Assembly: GCF_002086515.1 (NCBI RefSeq)
Contig: NZ_MVHH01000007.1
Coordinates: forward strand, 1 to 64,000
Reading direction: 5' to 3'
Length of the DNA stretch: 64,000 bases
Source: Mycolicibacter arupensis
Lineage (GTDB): Bacteria; Actinomycetota; Actinomycetes; Mycobacteriales; Mycobacteriaceae
The notes below the pieces were generated by a model, which was not told the DNA's origin, ran no database searches, and saw only the letters and a program-made list of their open reading frames with translations. Position 1 is the first letter of the stretch. Every line of letters begins with the position of its first letter. The position numbers and the translations under genes were made by a program. This document shows positions 40,435 through 51,437 of this stretch, one piece after another.

Positions 40435-41190
40435 ATGGCGCGTACCCGGGCGGTCTTCGGTGCGGTGGCAATCATGCTGGCTGCGGTGCTGACAGGCTGC
40501 GGCTCCGGCCCCGCGACCCCCTCGATCACGGTGTTCGCCGCGGCCTCGCTGGAGGCGGTGTTCACCGAGATCGCCGAGCAGTTCACGGTGGACAATCCCG
40601 GCGTTACGGTGTCCTTTAACTTCGCCGGCTCGTCGGACCTGGCCACTCAACTGGCGCTGGGGGCTCGCGCCGACGTCTTCGCTTCGGCCAACACCGCCCA
40701 GATGGACAAGGTGGAGCAGGCCGGCCTGGTGGAGGGGGCCGCGGTGCCCTTCGCCACCAACACGCTGGTGATCGTCACGGCGCCCGGCAACCCCCACCGG
40801 GTGCGGTCGTTCGCCGACCTGGCGTCGCCCGGGCTCGACGTGGTGGTGTGCCAGGCGCCGGTGCCCTGTGGAGCGGCGACAGCCAAGGTCGCACAGGCAA
40901 CCGGTATCGCGATCAAACCCGTCAGCGAAGAACCCGATGTCACCGACGTTCTCAACAAGGTCGTCACGGGCCAAGCCGACGCCGGCGTCGTCTACCGCAC
41001 CGACGCCCTGCACGCGGCCAACCGGGTGGACACCGTCGAGATCCCCGAGGCCGCGAAGGCGGTCAACACCTATCCCATAGCGTTGCTTCGGGATTCTGCC
41101 CAGCAGGGCGCGGGCCGGGCATTCATCGACCTGGTCACCGGTGAGCCAGGACAGAAGATTCTGCACGCCGCCGGCTTCGGTAAGCCCTGA
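40435..41190 (+). CDS. modA: molybdate ABC transporter, substrate-binding lipoprotein
   Basis: A 251-residue lipoprotein with signal peptide and lipobox LTGC (residues about 19-22), then the periplasmic-type binding fold: TVFAAASLEAVF, FNFAGSSDLATQL and AGVVYRTDAL are the usual ModA oxyanion-binding segments. It binds molybdate or tungstate outside the membrane for ModB/ModC. It corresponds to Rv1857. ATG at 40435 gives a proper signal peptide; an earlier open frame runs through the repeat and is not coding. Confidence 0.94.
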   Translation: MARTRAVFGAVAIMLAAVLTGCGSGPATPSITVFAAASLEAVFTEIAEQFTVDNPGVTVSFNFAGSSDLATQLALGARADVFASANTAQMDKVEQAGLVEGAAVPFATNTLVIVTAPGNPHRVRSFADLASPGLDVVVCQAPVPCGAATAKVAQATGIAIKPVSEEPDVTDVLNKVVTGQADAGVVYRTDALHAANRVDTVEIPEAAKAVNTYPIALLRDSAQQGAGRAFIDLVTGEPGQKILHAAGFGKP

Positions 41191-41196
41191 TCGGCG

Positions 41197-41988
41197 GTGG
41201 TCGGCCGGCCTGATGACCTGCCGCGCTGGGTGTATGTGCCCGCCGCGATCGGCGCGGCTTTCCTGGTCCTGCCGCTGGTCGGGATCGCGGTCAAGGTCAA
41301 CTGGCCGCACTTCTGGACGTTGATCAGCAGTCCGTCGGCCACCACCGCACTGCTGTTGAGCATCCGGACCGCGGCGGCCAGCACCGCGCTGTGTGTGCTG
41401 CTGGGGGTGCCGATGGCCCTGGTCCTGGCGCGCAGTCGCGCGCGCGTGGTGCGGCTGCTGCGGCCCCTGGTGCTGCTGCCGCTGGTGCTGCCGCCGGTGG
41501 TGGGCGGTATCGCGCTGCTGTACGCCTTCGGCCGAATCGGGCTGCTGGGGCGCTACCTGGACGCCGCTGGACTCCATATCGCTTTCACCACCACCGCAGT
41601 GGTGCTCGCGCAGACGTTCGTATCCCTGCCGTTTCTGGTGATCGCGCTCGAGGGTGCAGCCCGCACCGCAGGCTCCGACTACGAGGTGGTAGCGGCCACA
41701 TTGGGGGCTCGGCCCACTGCGGTCTGGTGGCGCGTGACACTGCCGCTGCTGGTTCCGGGCCTGGTCTCCGGTGCGGTTCTGGCTTTCGCTCGCTCGCTGG
41801 GGGAGTTCGGCGCGACCCTGACCTTCGCGGGATCCCTCGAGGGCGTCACCCGAACGCTGCCGTTGGCGATCTACCTGCAGCGGGTTTCTGACCCCGACGC
41901 CGCCGCGGCGATGTCGCTTGTTCTGGTGGCGGTGGCCGCGGTGGTCGTCGTCGCGTTAGGTGCCCGACGGTTGGGCAGCAGCGGGTGA
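41197..41988 (+). CDS. modB: molybdate ABC transporter permease
   Basis: A 263-residue integral membrane permease with about six helices. The EAA coupling loop is visible as [21 protein letters not shown], followed by [14 protein letters not shown] typical of ModB. It forms the channel through which molybdate enters. It corresponds to Rv1858. It begins 6 nt after modA and overlaps modC by 4 nt. Confidence 0.95.
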   Translation: MVGRPDDLPRWVYVPAAIGAAFLVLPLVGIAVKVNWPHFWTLISSPSATTALLLSIRTAAASTALCVLLGVPMALVLARSRARVVRLLRPLVLLPLVLPPVVGGIALLYAFGRIGLLGRYLDAAGLHIAFTTTAVVLAQTFVSLPFLVIALEGAARTAGSDYEVVAATLGARPTAVWWRVTLPLLVPGLVSGAVLAFARSLGEFGATLTFAGSLEGVTRTLPLAIYLQRVSDPDAAAAMSLVLVAVAAVVVVALGARRLGSSG

Positions 41989-43094
41989 GCGCCGACACCG
42001 CGGGGCTGACGGTGCGGGCGGCGGTCGCCGAGCGTGGGCTGGACCTGCAGCTGAGCATCGCGCCGGGCGAGGTGCTGGCCGTGCTGGGTCCCAACGGCGC
42101 CGGAAAATCGACCTTGCTGCACGTGATCGCCGGACTGCTGCGACCCGATGACGGTGAGGTGCGCTCGGGAGATCGGGTGTTGACCGACACGCAGGCAGGC
42201 GTGCAGGTGGCGACCTGTGATCGCAGGGTCGGCCTGCTGCTGCAGGATCCACTGCTGTTCCCGCACCTGAGTGTGGCGGCCAATGTGGCGTTCGGGTCGC
42301 CCGGCCGCGTGCTGCTGCGCCGCAAGCACACCCGAGCGATCGCCGCCCCCTGGCTGCGCGCCGTCGACGCCGAGGAGCTCGCGGAGCGCCGGCCGCGCCA
42401 GCTTTCCGGGGGCCAAGCACAGCGCATTGCGATCGCGCGGGCGCTGGCCGCCGAACCGGAGGTGCTGCTGCTGGATGAGCCGTTGGCGGGTCTGGATGTC
42501 GGCGCGGCCACTGCGGTGCGCACGGTGCTGCGCGGGCTGCTCGGCGCGCCGGGCCGCACCGCGGTCTTGGTCACCCACGATCTGCTCGACGTCTTCGCCC
42601 TGGCACACCGCGTGGTGGTTCTGGAGTCCGGGCGGATCGCCGAGATCGGCCGCACGGCCGAGGTGCTGGCCCAGCCACGGAGCCGATTCGGCGCCCAGAT
42701 TGCGGGCTTTAACCTGGTCGCCGGCGTCCTGGAGACCGAAGGCGTATTGCGCACCAGTTCGGGGGACCGGTGGCACGGCGTTGCCGACACCGCAGCGGTG
42801 CCCGGCATGCCCGCGGTCGCCGTCACCGCGCCGCATGCGGTGGCGGTCTACCGGGAGCGGCCGAGGTTGGGCAGTCCGCGCAATCTCAGGGAAGTGACCG
42901 TTGCCCAGATCGAGGTCCGGGGCAGCACGGTGCAGGTGCGCGCCGTGCAGCAACCGGACGGGGCACCGGGTTTGGCGGCCGATATCACCACGGAATCGGC
43001 GGCGGAAATGGGCCTGGCTCCTGGTCAGGTGGTGTGGTTCGGGGTCAAGGCCCAGGAAGTGACGTTGCGCGCGACACACCTCGGCACGGCGTAA
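41985..43094 (+). CDS. modC: molybdate ABC transporter ATPase
   Basis: A 369-residue ATPase: Walker [10 protein letters not shown], signature [15 protein letters not shown], Walker [13 protein letters not shown] and switch His in LVTHD. A C-terminal molybdate-binding (MOP/TOBE-like) domain follows at about 295-365, which allows feedback by molybdate. It powers import through ModB. It corresponds to Rv1859. GTG start overlaps the modB stop. Confidence 0.95.
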   Translation: MSADTAGLTVRAAVAERGLDLQLSIAPGEVLAVLGPNGAGKSTLLHVIAGLLRPDDGEVRSGDRVLTDTQAGVQVATCDRRVGLLLQDPLLFPHLSVAANVAFGSPGRVLLRRKHTRAIAAPWLRAVDAEELAERRPRQLSGGQAQRIAIARALAAEPEVLLLDEPLAGLDVGAATAVRTVLRGLLGAPGRTAVLVTHDLLDVFALAHRVVVLESGRIAEIGRTAEVLAQPRSRFGAQIAGFNLVAGVLETEGVLRTSSGDRWHGVADTAAVPGMPAVAVTAPHAVAVYRERPRLGSPRNLREVTVAQIEVRGSTVQVRAVQQPDGAPGLAADITTESAAEMGLAPGQVVWFGVKAQEVTLRATHLGTA

Positions 43095-43117
43095 CTTGCG
43101 TAGCGATGGCAACGCGG

Positions 43118-43123
43118 TAGGTT
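43118..43123 (+). promoter_or_regulatory. -10 box of a leaderless-type apa promoter
   Basis: TAGGTT lies 8 nt before the apa ATG, in the 37-nt gap after modC. Confidence 0.4.
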
Positions 43124-43131
43124 TTTCTGCC

Positions 43132-43959
43132 ATGAAGCAGGTGGACCTGACCTCAAGGGGTATTCGAGCGATGGCCGCGTCCGCGGTGGCCGGCGCGCTG
43201 GCATTCGCGGTCGCCGCACCGGTGCACGCAGACCCGGTGCCGCCGCCCCCCGTCCCGCCGGCCACCGCGGATGCGCCTCCGGCCGACCCGGCCGCACCCG
43301 CTCCCGCAGGCGAGCCCGCTGCACCCGAGGTGGGACGTGTCGACGACGCCGCGGGCGGATTCAGCTTCGTCCTGCCGGCCGGCTGGGTGCAGTCCGACAC
43401 CAGCCACCTCGAATACGGGTCGTCGCTGCTGAGCAAGAAGACCGGCGAGCCGATGCTGCCCGGGCAGCCGGTGCCGGTGGCCAACGACACCCGAATCGTG
43501 CTGGGCAAGCTCGACCAGCGGCTGTACGCCAGCGCCGAGACCGACAACGCCAAGGCCGCCACGCGCCTCGGGTCCGACATGGGCGAGTTCTTCATGCCGT
43601 ACCCGGGAACCCGCGCCAACCAGGTGAACGCGCCGCTCAACGGCGGCGGCCTCACCGGCAGCGCGTCCTACTACGAGGTCAAGTTCACCGACCCGGCCAA
43701 GCCGGTCGGCCAGATCTGGAGCGGCGTGATCGGTGTGCCGCCGGCCAGCGGCACCGGCCCGCAGACCGAACGCTGGTTCGTGGTGTGGCTGGGGACGGCC
43801 AACAACCCGGTGGATGCCGGCGCGGCCATCGCACTGGCCGAATCCATCAGGCCTCTGGGTGCGCCTCCGGCCGAGGCAGCGCCGGCCCCTGAGCCCGGCG
43901 TTCCGGCACCTGGCATTCCGGCGCCCGCACCCGCTCCGGCGCCCGCACCCGCTGCCTAG
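43132..43959 (+). CDS. apa: Ala/Pro-rich secreted glycoprotein Apa (fibronectin-attachment protein, MPT32)
   Basis: A 275-residue secreted protein. A signal peptide ends at about VHA-DP (residue 34), followed by a Pro/Ala-rich stretch (34-65), the globular fibronectin-attachment domain ([38 protein letters not shown]), and a second Pro/Ala tail. In M. tuberculosis the Pro/Ala ends carry O-linked mannose. It corresponds to Rv1860. The ATG at 43132 is the start that gives the signal peptide. Confidence 0.94.
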   Translation: MKQVDLTSRGIRAMAASAVAGALAFAVAAPVHADPVPPPPVPPATADAPPADPAAPAPAGEPAAPEVGRVDDAAGGFSFVLPAGWVQSDTSHLEYGSSLLSKKTGEPMLPGQPVPVANDTRIVLGKLDQRLYASAETDNAKAATRLGSDMGEFFMPYPGTRANQVNAPLNGGGLTGSASYYEVKFTDPAKPVGQIWSGVIGVPPASGTGPQTERWFVVWLGTANNPVDAGAAIALAESIRPLGAPPAEAAPAPEPGVPAPGIPAPAPAPAPAPAA

Positions 43960-43974
43960 TTCCGCCGGAGGATC

Positions 43975-44274
43975 ATGCCTATGGCCGCAAGCTACCTCGC
44001 CGCTGGACTGTCCACGCCGACCTCGGTCAGCTGGCTGGCATATGTCCTGATCGGCGGAATCGCCGGCTGGCTGGCCCACCGGATCATGAAGCGCGGCGGC
44101 TCGGGCATCCTGCTCAACATCATCACCGGCGTGATCGGCGGTTTTCTCGGTGGCATGTTGCTCGGCTGGCTCGGTGTCGACGTCGAGGCCGGTCGCAGGT
44201 GGTTCACCTTCTTCGTCTCACTCGGCGGTGCGATCGTCCTGCTCTGGCTTGTCGGGCTGGTCCGACGTAGGTAG
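43975..44274 (+). CDS. GlsB/YeaQ/YmgE-family small membrane protein (Rv1861-like)
   Basis: A 99-residue protein with three transmembrane helices and the Gly-rich turns ILIGGIAGWLA-like VLIGGIAGWLAHRIM and ITGVIGGFLGGMLLGWLG that mark the family. Its members are stress-induced inner membrane proteins of unknown action. It corresponds to Rv1861. cggaggatc precedes the ATG. It lies 15 nt after apa. Confidence 0.85.
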   Translation: MPMAASYLAAGLSTPTSVSWLAYVLIGGIAGWLAHRIMKRGGSGILLNIITGVIGGFLGGMLLGWLGVDVEAGRRWFTFFVSLGGAIVLLWLVGLVRRR

Positions 44275-44307
44275 CCAACGCGGGCCTGAAACGCGCACCA
44301 TAGGGCT

Positions 44308-45336
44308 ATGGCCTCACAACCGGCTAGCACGTCGATGTCAGGCTGGCGTGTCCAGCGGCCAGGTCCCCTAGCAAGCCGCCCCCTGGAGCGGATCCGTACC
44401 GCGGTGCCGCGCCCCCAGCCCTCGGAGCTGTTGGTCGCGGTGCATGCCTGCGGCGTGTGCCGCACCGACCTGCACGTCAGCGAAGGTGATCTTCCGGTTC
44501 ACCGGCCCGGCGTCATTCCCGGGCACGAGGTGGTCGGCGAGGTGGTCGAAGTCGGCGCGGAGGCCGGCACCGACTTCGCCGTCGGGGACCGGGTGGGAAT
44601 CGCCTGGTTGCGGCAGACCTGCGGCGTCTGCCGGTACTGCCGCCGCGGGGACGAGAACCTCTGTCCACACTCGCGCTACACCGGCTGGGACGATGACGGC
44701 GGCTATGCCGAGTTCGCAACCGTTCCGGCCGCCTACGCCCACCACCTCCCCGCGGGCTACAGCGACAGCGAGTTGGCGCCACTGTTGTGCGCGGGCATCA
44801 TCGGTTACCGCTCGCTGCAGCGAGCTGACCTGCCCACCGGTGGGCGGCTGGGAATCTACGGCTTCGGCGGCAGTGCGCACATCACCGCGCAGGTCGCGCT
44901 GGCGCGCGGCGCCGAGGTGCATGTGATGACCCGCGACGAGCAGGCGCGGGAGCTGGCGCTGGCGTTGGGCGTTGCCTCGGCACAGGGCGCCGCCGACCCG
45001 CCACCGGTGCCGCTGGACTCGGCGATCCTGTTCGCGCCGGTCGGCGAGCTGGTGCTGCCCGCGTGTGAGGCGCTGGACGCCGGCGGCACCTTGGCGATCG
45101 CCGGGATTCACCTCAGTGACATCCCCCCGCTGAACTATCAGCGCCACTTGTTTCGGGAGCGTCAGATCCGTTCGGTCACATCCAACACGCGCGCGGATGC
45201 GCGTGCCTTCCTCGACTTCGCCGCGACGCACCACATCGAGGTGACGGCACCGCTGTACTCGCTGGGCGATGCCGACCGGGCGCTGGAAGACTTGAGCGCG
45301 GGTCGCATAGCTGGGGCGGCGGTTCTGGTGGTGTGA
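44308..45336 (+). CDS. adhA: zinc-dependent alcohol dehydrogenase AdhA
   Basis: A 342-residue medium-chain dehydrogenase. Catalytic zinc ligands are Cys51 in GVCRTDLH and His in [12 protein letters not shown]; the structural zinc site is [15 protein letters not shown]. The cofactor loop is [13 protein letters not shown], a variant of the usual GxGxxG. It oxidises alcohols with NAD(P)+. It corresponds to Rv1862. A 10-nt gap separates its stop from that of the convergent CPBP gene. Confidence 0.92.
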   Translation: MASQPASTSMSGWRVQRPGPLASRPLERIRTAVPRPQPSELLVAVHACGVCRTDLHVSEGDLPVHRPGVIPGHEVVGEVVEVGAEAGTDFAVGDRVGIAWLRQTCGVCRYCRRGDENLCPHSRYTGWDDDGGYAEFATVPAAYAHHLPAGYSDSELAPLLCAGIIGYRSLQRADLPTGGRLGIYGFGGSAHITAQVALARGAEVHVMTRDEQARELALALGVASAQGAADPPPVPLDSAILFAPVGELVLPACEALDAGGTLAIAGIHLSDIPPLNYQRHLFRERQIRSVTSNTRADARAFLDFAATHHIEVTAPLYSLGDADRALEDLSAGRIAGAAVLVV

Positions 45337-45346
45337 GCCGATGAGC

Positions 45347-46114
45347 TCAGGCTGACACCTGCCACACCAACGCGGCGGCCAGTGCGCCGACCCCATTGAG
45401 GGACCAGTGCAGTGCGATGGGCGCGATCAGGCTGCCGCTGCGACGCCGCAGCCAGCTGAAGACGAAACCGGCGGCTCCGGTGGCAAGTACGGCCAGCGTC
45501 ACGCCGGCGAGCATGCCGAGGAAGCCGCCCCCGAACACCCGGGTGAATCCGACATTGCTGCTGGTCAGACCCAAAGATGTGGCGACATGCCAGAGACCGA
45601 ACAGCAAGGAACCCGCGGCGGCCACGCCGCGAAACCCCCAGGCTCGGTGCAGTGCGCCGTGCAGCGCCCCGCGAAACGCGAGCTCCTCAGGAATCACCGT
45701 CTGCAGCGGGATGACCACCATCGAAGCCACCAGGGCACCAGAGACGGTGGCGTAATGGTTGTTCAAGAACATCGGCCGAGTCACGGGCAACATCACCCCG
45801 ATGGCGATGACGGCGACCACGGCCAGCACCGCGGCCACCGCGTAGCCCAGACCGGACTTCCACTGGGCACGTCCCAACCCGAGCTCGGCCCAGCTGAGGC
45901 CGTTGTAGCGGACCAGGGCGATCAAGCCGACCGCCGTGGCGGGAACGGTGGCGACCGCCGCCCACGGGGTGGTGAAGTGCGCGATCAGATTGGCCAGCGC
46001 GAGCACCACCACGACGACGGCGACGTCGACGAAGGCGCCAAACCGGCTCAGCGCCGAAAAGTGCGCCACCATCGGGTGCCGCCCCCAGTGCGCCGCGAAT
46101 TCTGAACAGGACAT
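45347..46114 (-). CDS. CPBP (CAAX-like) intramembrane protease family protein (Rv1863c-like)
   Basis: A 255-residue membrane protein with about seven helices. The three CPBP motifs are present: PEELAFRG (EExxxR type), FGLWHV and ALHWSLN. Such proteins act as membrane-embedded proteases or scaffolds. It corresponds to Rv1863c. The ATG at 46114 is supported by a TAGAAT box 8 nt upstream, which would give a leaderless message; an internal ATG 14 codons on is the alternative. Confidence 0.87.
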   Translation of the reverse strand: MSCSEFAAHWGRHPMVAHFSALSRFGAFVDVAVVVVVLALANLIAHFTTPWAAVATVPATAVGLIALVRYNGLSWAELGLGRAQWKSGLGYAVAAVLAVVAVIAIGVMLPVTRPMFLNNHYATVSGALVASMVVIPLQTVIPEELAFRGALHGALHRAWGFRGVAAAGSLLFGLWHVATSLGLTSSNVGFTRVFGGGFLGMLAGVTLAVLATGAAGFVFSWLRRRSGSLIAPIALHWSLNGVGALAAALVWQVSA

Positions 46115-46122
46115 TGCGCCGA

Positions 46123-46128
46123 ATTCTA
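46123..46128 (-). promoter_or_regulatory. -10 box of a leaderless-type promoter for the CPBP gene
   Basis: TAGAAT on the minus strand, 8 nt before the ATG at 46114. Confidence 0.45.
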
Positions 46129-46180
46129 CGCGCGCGGGCGCCCAGGCGCCGGTGACGAAGGTGCGGCGGCTACCGCCGGA

Positions 46181-46591
46181 TTACTTCGGGCCGTGGGTTT
46201 CGCACAGCACCCGCGCCGGGGCGCCGGTCGCGGTGTTCTGGCTGACCACCTTGCCGTTGACGCTGACGGTGCAGGTCAAAGTGCCCGGACCGGCGCTTTG
46301 GGCACTCAGTGAGTAGGAGGCGGGGCTGGCCGCGTTGGTCATCGAACCGGTGAGTTGAATGGACCACGGCAGGGTGGTGTTGGTGGCGTGGGCCTGGCCG
46401 TTCTGGGTCTGATATGTGATGTAGCTGGCGACGCCGGTACCGGTGAGGTCGTAGCGGACCGGCACCTTGGTCCGGTCCGGCTCGGCGCCGGCGGACCCGG
46501 CACCGGCCAGGGTGGCCGACGCGATGAGGGCGCCGAGCAGCAACGACATCGCCTTGCGGGGCATCCGGATCGGTGACGGGTCAGCAGTCAT
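46181..46591 (-). CDS. small secreted protein, MmpS-like C-terminal pattern
   Basis: A 136-residue protein with an N-terminal signal peptide (hydrophobic run about 16-38, ending AGA-EP). The mature part has YDLTGTGVASYITYQTQNG and TLTCTVSVNGKVVSQNTATG, a two-Cys beta-sandwich pattern like the outer domain of MmpS proteins, but I see no partner MmpL gene. It starts 5 nt after the phosphoketolase stop, its ribosome site aaggtga overlapping that stop, so the two are one operon. Function unknown. Confidence 0.7.
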   Translation of the reverse strand: MTADPSPIRMPRKAMSLLLGALIASATLAGAGSAGAEPDRTKVPVRYDLTGTGVASYITYQTQNGQAHATNTTLPWSIQLTGSMTNAASPASYSLSAQSAGPGTLTCTVSVNGKVVSQNTATGAPARVLCETHGPK

Positions 46592-46596
46592 GGCCG

Positions 46597-49002
46597 TCAC
46601 CTTATCTCGCCGCCTGTGGGCTCGGCGCCTGATCGCCAGGTCCAGTCGGTGATGCGGGGATCGTCCTCTCCGTGCTCGCGGGTGTACGCCCGTGCGCCCC
46701 ATCGGGCATCGACCATCTTCTGGCGCAGCGCCCCCTGGCGATCACCCAATGCCGGCACCCGGTCGATCACGTCCATCACCAGGTGGAAGCGGTCCAGGTC
46801 ATTCAGCATCACCATGTCGAAAGGTGTTGTGGTGGTGCCGCGTTCGCGGTAACCCCGGACATGCATCTGATGGTGGTTGGTCCGGGCGTAGGTGAGTCGG
46901 TGGATGAGCCAGGGGTAGCCGTGATAGGCGAAGATCACCGGCTTGTCGCGCGTGAACAGGGCATCGAACTCGGTGTCGGACAACCCATGCGGATGCTCGG
47001 TCGCCGGTTGCAGACGCATGATGTCCACAACGTTGACCACGCGCACCGCCAACTCGGGCAGTTCGTGGCGCAGGATGTCGGCTGCGGCCAGGGTTTCCAG
47101 CGTCGGGACATCCCCGGCGCAGGCAAGGACCACGTCCGGCTCACCGGCGGTGGTGCCCGCCCACTCCCAGATCCCCAGACCGCGGGCGCAGTGCGCGACC
47201 GCGTCCGCCATGCTCAGGTAGGCCAAGGCGGGCTGTTTTCCTGCCACGATCACATTGACGTAGTCGCGGCTGCGCAGGCAGTGATCGGCCACCGACAGCA
47301 GCGTGTTGCCGTCCGGCGGGAGGTAGACCCGCACCACCTCGGGCCGTTTGTTGGCCACCAGATCGATGAAACCCGGATCCTGGTGGGAGGCCCCGTTGTG
47401 GTCTTGGCGCCATACATGCGAGGTCAGCAGGTAGTTCAGCGACGCGATCGGTGCCCGCCACGGCAGTTCGCGGCTGACGGCCAGCCACTTGGCGTGCTGA
47501 TTGAACATCGAGTCGACGATGTGCACGAAGGCTTCGTAGCAGTTGAACAGGCCATGCCGCCCCGTCAGCAGATAGCCCTCCAGCCACCCCTGACACAGGT
47601 GCTCGGACAGCACTTCCAGAACCCGGCCGTCGGAAGCCAGATGGTCATCGGCGGGCTCGGTCTGCGCCAGCCAGACCCGGTCGGTCTTCTCGAACACCGC
47701 CGAGAGCCGGTTGGACGCCGTCTCGTCGGGGCCCATCAATCGGAACCGGTCACGGTTGCGGTCGATGACGTCGCGCAGGAAGGTGCCGAGCACACGAGTG
47801 GCCTCGTGGGTTTCGGTGCCCGGTGAGCTCACCGGCACCGCGTAGTCACGGAAATCGGGCAGGTCCAGGTCACGTAGCAACAGCCCGCCGTTGGCATGGG
47901 GGTTGGCGCTCATCCGGCGGTGCCCGCGCGGGGCCAGTGCCGCCAGTTCCGGCAGCAGCCGCCCCGAGGGGTCGAACAACTCCTCGGGGCGGTAGCTGCG
48001 CAGCCATTCCTCCAACTGCCGGCGGTGCTGCGGATTGCTGCGAGTCGCCGCGAGCGGAACCTGGTGTGCCCGCCAGGTTCCCTCCACCTGTTGTCCGTCG
48101 ACGATCTTCGGTCCGGTCCATCCCTTGGGGGTGCGCAGCACGATCATCGGCCACACCGGACGCGTCGAGGAGCCTTCGTCTCGCGCGGCGCGCCGGATTG
48201 CGGCGATGTCATCGAAGGCGTCATCGAGGGCCGCGGCCAGCAACTGGTGCACAACGGCGGGGTCGTCGCCGGCGACCGTGATCGGCCGGTAGCCGTAACC
48301 GCGCAGCAATGTCTCCAACTCGGCGTGCGGAATACGCGCCAGCACAGTGGGATTGGCGATCTTGTAGCCATTGAGATGCAGGATCGGCAGCACCGCGCCG
48401 TCCACGGCGGGGTTGAGGAACTTGTTCGAGTGCCAGCCGGCCGCCAGCGGGCCCGTCTCTGCTTCGCCGTCGCCGATGACACAGGCGACCACCAGCTCCG
48501 GATTGTCGAAGGCCGCCCCGAAGGCATGCACCAGCGCGTAGCCCAGCTCGCCGCCTTCATGGATGGAACCCGGCGTCTCGGCTGCCACATGACTGGGGAT
48601 ACCACCGGGAAAAGAGAACTGCCGGAACAGTTTCCGCAGACCATCGGTGTTCTCCCCGATGCCGGTGTAGACCTCGCTGTAGGTGCCCTCGAGGTAGGCG
48701 TTGGCGACCAGGGCCGGACCACCGTGGCCGGGGCCGGTGATGAAGATGACGTCGGCGTCGCGCTCGCGGATGATCCGGTTCAGATGCAGGTACAGCAGAT
48801 TCAGCCCGGGTGTGGTGCCCCAATGCCCGAGCAGCCGGGGTTTGACGTGCTCGGCCAGCACGGGCTCGGACAGCAGGGGATTGTCCAACAGGTAGATCTG
48901 GCCGACCGACAGATAGTTGGCAGCCCGCCAATAGGCATCCAGGCCGGCAAGGTCCTGGTCGGAGAGCGTGGGCGGTGACGGAGTCGCGCTGGCTGAACTC
49001 AC
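46597..49002 (-). CDS. xylulose-5-phosphate / fructose-6-phosphate phosphoketolase
   Basis: An 801-residue thiamine-diphosphate enzyme. Family blocks are [40 protein letters not shown], the diphosphate-binding GDGEAETGP, and [13 protein letters not shown] in the middle domain; the C-terminal [15 protein letters not shown] and [21 protein letters not shown] are also standard. It splits xylulose-5-phosphate or fructose-6-phosphate to acetyl phosphate and an aldose phosphate. The GTG at 49002 gives the family's length; the longer open frame upstream is antisense of the CoA-transferase gene. I recall no orthologue in M. tuberculosis; fast growers have one. Confidence 0.93.
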   Translation of the reverse strand: MSSASATPSPPTLSDQDLAGLDAYWRAANYLSVGQIYLLDNPLLSEPVLAEHVKPRLLGHWGTTPGLNLLYLHLNRIIRERDADVIFITGPGHGGPALVANAYLEGTYSEVYTGIGENTDGLRKLFRQFSFPGGIPSHVAAETPGSIHEGGELGYALVHAFGAAFDNPELVVACVIGDGEAETGPLAAGWHSNKFLNPAVDGAVLPILHLNGYKIANPTVLARIPHAELETLLRGYGYRPITVAGDDPAVVHQLLAAALDDAFDDIAAIRRAARDEGSSTRPVWPMIVLRTPKGWTGPKIVDGQQVEGTWRAHQVPLAATRSNPQHRRQLEEWLRSYRPEELFDPSGRLLPELAALAPRGHRRMSANPHANGGLLLRDLDLPDFRDYAVPVSSPGTETHEATRVLGTFLRDVIDRNRDRFRLMGPDETASNRLSAVFEKTDRVWLAQTEPADDHLASDGRVLEVLSEHLCQGWLEGYLLTGRHGLFNCYEAFVHIVDSMFNQHAKWLAVSRELPWRAPIASLNYLLTSHVWRQDHNGASHQDPGFIDLVANKRPEVVRVYLPPDGNTLLSVADHCLRSRDYVNVIVAGKQPALAYLSMADAVAHCARGLGIWEWAGTTAGEPDVVLACAGDVPTLETLAAADILRHELPELAVRVVNVVDIMRLQPATEHPHGLSDTEFDALFTRDKPVIFAYHGYPWLIHRLTYARTNHHQMHVRGYRERGTTTTPFDMVMLNDLDRFHLVMDVIDRVPALGDRQGALRQKMVDARWGARAYTREHGEDDPRITDWTWRSGAEPTGGEIR

Positions 49003-49047
49003 CTTGTCGATTGTCCCGCCCTGATCCGACTGCGGCAACCGATTCAC

Positions 49048-49053
49048 TACCCT
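49048..49053 (+). promoter_or_regulatory. -10 box of a leaderless-type promoter for the CoA-transferase gene
   Basis: TACCCT, 7 nt before the GTG at 49061. No ribosome site is present. Confidence 0.4.
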
Positions 49054-49060
49054 GACTCCC

Positions 49061-51427
49061 GTGCTGCTGAAATCGGTTCGTGTGCTCGATCTGGCCGGCG
49101 GCGACGCCGATGCGGTCACCCGGTTGCTTGCCGACCTGGGAGCCGACGTGCTCAAGGTGGAGCCCCCCGGCGGCAACCCGGCGCGCAGCGCTGCGCCACT
49201 GTTGGATGGCGTGAGCATCGCTTTCGCGCTGCATAACGCGAACAAGCGCGGCATCGTTCTGGACCCTGCCGACGCCCGAGACCGCCACCGCTTCGAGGAG
49301 CTGGTGGGCACCGCCGACATCGTGGTGGACAGCGGTCACCCGGGCCTGACCGGCGACTTCGGGACCTCCTGCGCGGAGTTGGCCGACCGGTTCTCCTCGT
49401 TGGTGACGATGTCGGTCACCGATTTCGGAACCAGCGGGCCACGCCGCACCTGGCAGGCCACCGACGCGGTGCTGTACGCACTGTCCGGCGCGCTGTCCCG
49501 GTCGGGCCCCACCAGCGGAACACCGGTGCTGCCGCCGGAAGGAATCGCCTCGGCGACGGCGGCGGTGCAGGCCGCCTGGGCGGTGCTGGTCGCGTACTAC
49601 AACCGATTGCGTTGCGGAACCGGCGATTACATCGACTTTTCCCGCTTCGATGCGGTGGTCACGGTGCTCGACCCGATATTCGGCGCACACGGTCAGGTGG
49701 CTGCGGCGCAACGTGCGTCGAGCAGATGGCGGGGGCGTCCCCGCAATCAGGACGCCTACCCGATCTACGCGTGCCGTGACGGCTACGTGCGGCTGTGTGT
49801 CATGTCTCCGCGTCAGTGGCGTGCCCTGTGGAGTTGGCTGGGGGAGCCGGCCGAGTACGCCGACCCCAAGTTCGGTGTGATCGGCGAGCGGTTCGCGGTC
49901 TGGCCACAGATCAGTGCCCTCATCCGCGCGCTCTTCGCCGATCAGGATATGACCGAACTGGTCGCGGCCGGGCAATCCCGCGGGGTGCCGATCGCCGCGG
50001 TGGGCGATCCGGCGCAGGTACTGACCGAGGAACACTTTGTGGCAGCGCAGGGGGTCACTCGGGCAGAGCTGGCGCCCGGCCTGTCCGCGGTGATTCCCAC
50101 CGGCTACTACGTGGTCGACGACCAGCGCGCCGGCTTCCGCACCCCGGCTCCGACGGTCAGCGGCGCCGATACCGGATGGCTGGCCGATGCGTGGACCGAG
50201 TCGGCATGCGAGGGCGCTGTCGGCGACCGGCCGTTCGAAGGACTGCGGATTGTCGATCTCGGCGTCATCGTGGCCGGCGGCGAGGCCAGTCGGCTTTTCG
50301 GCGATCTGGGCGCCCAGATCATCAAGGTGGAGAGCGCGGCCTACCCGGACGGGCTGCGGCAGGCCCGCCCCGGCGAGGCGATGAGCGAGTCCTTTGCCTG
50401 GACGCACCGCAACAACTCCGGCTTCGGCTTGGATCTGCGCAGCCCGGCAGGCAAGGACGTCTTCGCCGGCCTGGTGGGCGCGGCAGACGCGGTGCTCGCC
50501 AACTTCAAACCGGGAACCCTTACCGCCCTGGGCTTTTCCTACGATGCCCTGCGCGAGATCAATCCGCGTATCGTGCTGGCCGAGAGCAGCGCCTTCGGGG
50601 AGTCCGGGCCGTGGAGCGACCGCATGGGATACGGCCCCCTGGTGCGCGCCACCACCGGGGTCACCGCACTGTGGACCGCTCCGGAGAACACCGCCGAGTC
50701 CGGGCGGCACCCGTTCTACGACGCCACTACCGTCTTCCCCGATCACGTGGTTGCGCGCGTTGCTGCGCTCGGCGCATTGGCCGCTCTGATCGCGAGCAGG
50801 CGCACCGCCGTCGGCAGTCATGTTCACGTGTCGCAGGCCGAGACCGCCATCAACCAGCTCGACACCAGCTACGTCGGCCGCGCGGCGGGCCCTTCCGTCC
50901 AACCGGACACCGCCGTGGATCTGGTCTGTGCGTGCTCAGGTGAGGACGAATGGTGTGTCATCTCGATCCGCACCGACACTGAGATGCATTCGGTTGCTGC
51001 GGCTTTCGGCGATGAAGGGTTGGCGTCGGATCCGCGCTTCGCAACCGGCGCGGAACGGGTGGCCCACCGAGGCGAGTTGGCGGCCGAGTTGGGGCGCCAC
51101 ACCATCGACCGTGCCCCCCTCCGGGTTGCGGAACTGCTGCAGGGCGGTGGCGTCGCAGCCGCGCCGATGAACCGGCCCCCTGACGTCGCCGATGATCCCC
51201 AGCTGGCCCACCGCGGCGTGTTCGCGGCCATGACGCACCCGCTGATCGAACACCCGCTGCCGGCAGAGACCGGCCCGGCCCCGTTCCGCAACATTCCGGT
51301 CGCACCGCAGCGGCCCGCGCCGCTGCCGGGCCAGGACACCCGGGACATCTGTCGCACGGTGCTCGGACTCGAGGACGCCCAGACCGACCGCCTGATCGCC
51401 GACGGGGTGCTCTTCAGCGCCGATTAG
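49061..51427 (+). CDS. fused CaiB/BaiF family CoA-transferase (Rv1866-like)
   Basis: A 788-residue protein made of two class III CoA-transferase units. The first (about 1-360) has [20 protein letters not shown] and [12 protein letters not shown]; the second (about 390-780) has [21 protein letters not shown] and [14 protein letters not shown]. The catalytic Asp usual for the family should lie in [12 protein letters not shown] segments, but I could not fix it. It moves CoA between carboxylic acids. It corresponds to Rv1866. A thiolase-like gene follows 10 nt later, so a CoA-ester pathway is likely. Confidence 0.88.
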   Translation: MLLKSVRVLDLAGGDADAVTRLLADLGADVLKVEPPGGNPARSAAPLLDGVSIAFALHNANKRGIVLDPADARDRHRFEELVGTADIVVDSGHPGLTGDFGTSCAELADRFSSLVTMSVTDFGTSGPRRTWQATDAVLYALSGALSRSGPTSGTPVLPPEGIASATAAVQAAWAVLVAYYNRLRCGTGDYIDFSRFDAVVTVLDPIFGAHGQVAAAQRASSRWRGRPRNQDAYPIYACRDGYVRLCVMSPRQWRALWSWLGEPAEYADPKFGVIGERFAVWPQISALIRALFADQDMTELVAAGQSRGVPIAAVGDPAQVLTEEHFVAAQGVTRAELAPGLSAVIPTGYYVVDDQRAGFRTPAPTVSGADTGWLADAWTESACEGAVGDRPFEGLRIVDLGVIVAGGEASRLFGDLGAQIIKVESAAYPDGLRQARPGEAMSESFAWTHRNNSGFGLDLRSPAGKDVFAGLVGAADAVLANFKPGTLTALGFSYDALREINPRIVLAESSAFGESGPWSDRMGYGPLVRATTGVTALWTAPENTAESGRHPFYDATTVFPDHVVARVAALGALAALIASRRTAVGSHVHVSQAETAINQLDTSYVGRAAGPSVQPDTAVDLVCACSGEDEWCVISIRTDTEMHSVAAAFGDEGLASDPRFATGAERVAHRGELAAELGRHTIDRAPLRVAELLQGGGVAAAPMNRPPDVADDPQLAHRGVFAAMTHPLIEHPLPAETGPAPFRNIPVAPQRPAPLPGQDTRDICRTVLGLEDAQTDRLIADGVLFSAD

Positions 51428-51430
51428 TCT
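51425..51430 (+). promoter_or_regulatory. -10 box of a leaderless-type promoter for the thiolase-like gene
   Basis: TAGTCT, sharing its TAG with the stop codon of the CoA-transferase gene, 7 nt before ATG 51438. There is no ribosome site in the 10-nt gap. Confidence 0.45.
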
Positions 51431-51437
51431 TACGCCC

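Noticed and set aside
48557..50902. A 781-codon minus-strand frame over the CoA-transferase gene
   Set aside because: Antisense shadow overlapping the phosphoketolase gene as well; no family sequence.
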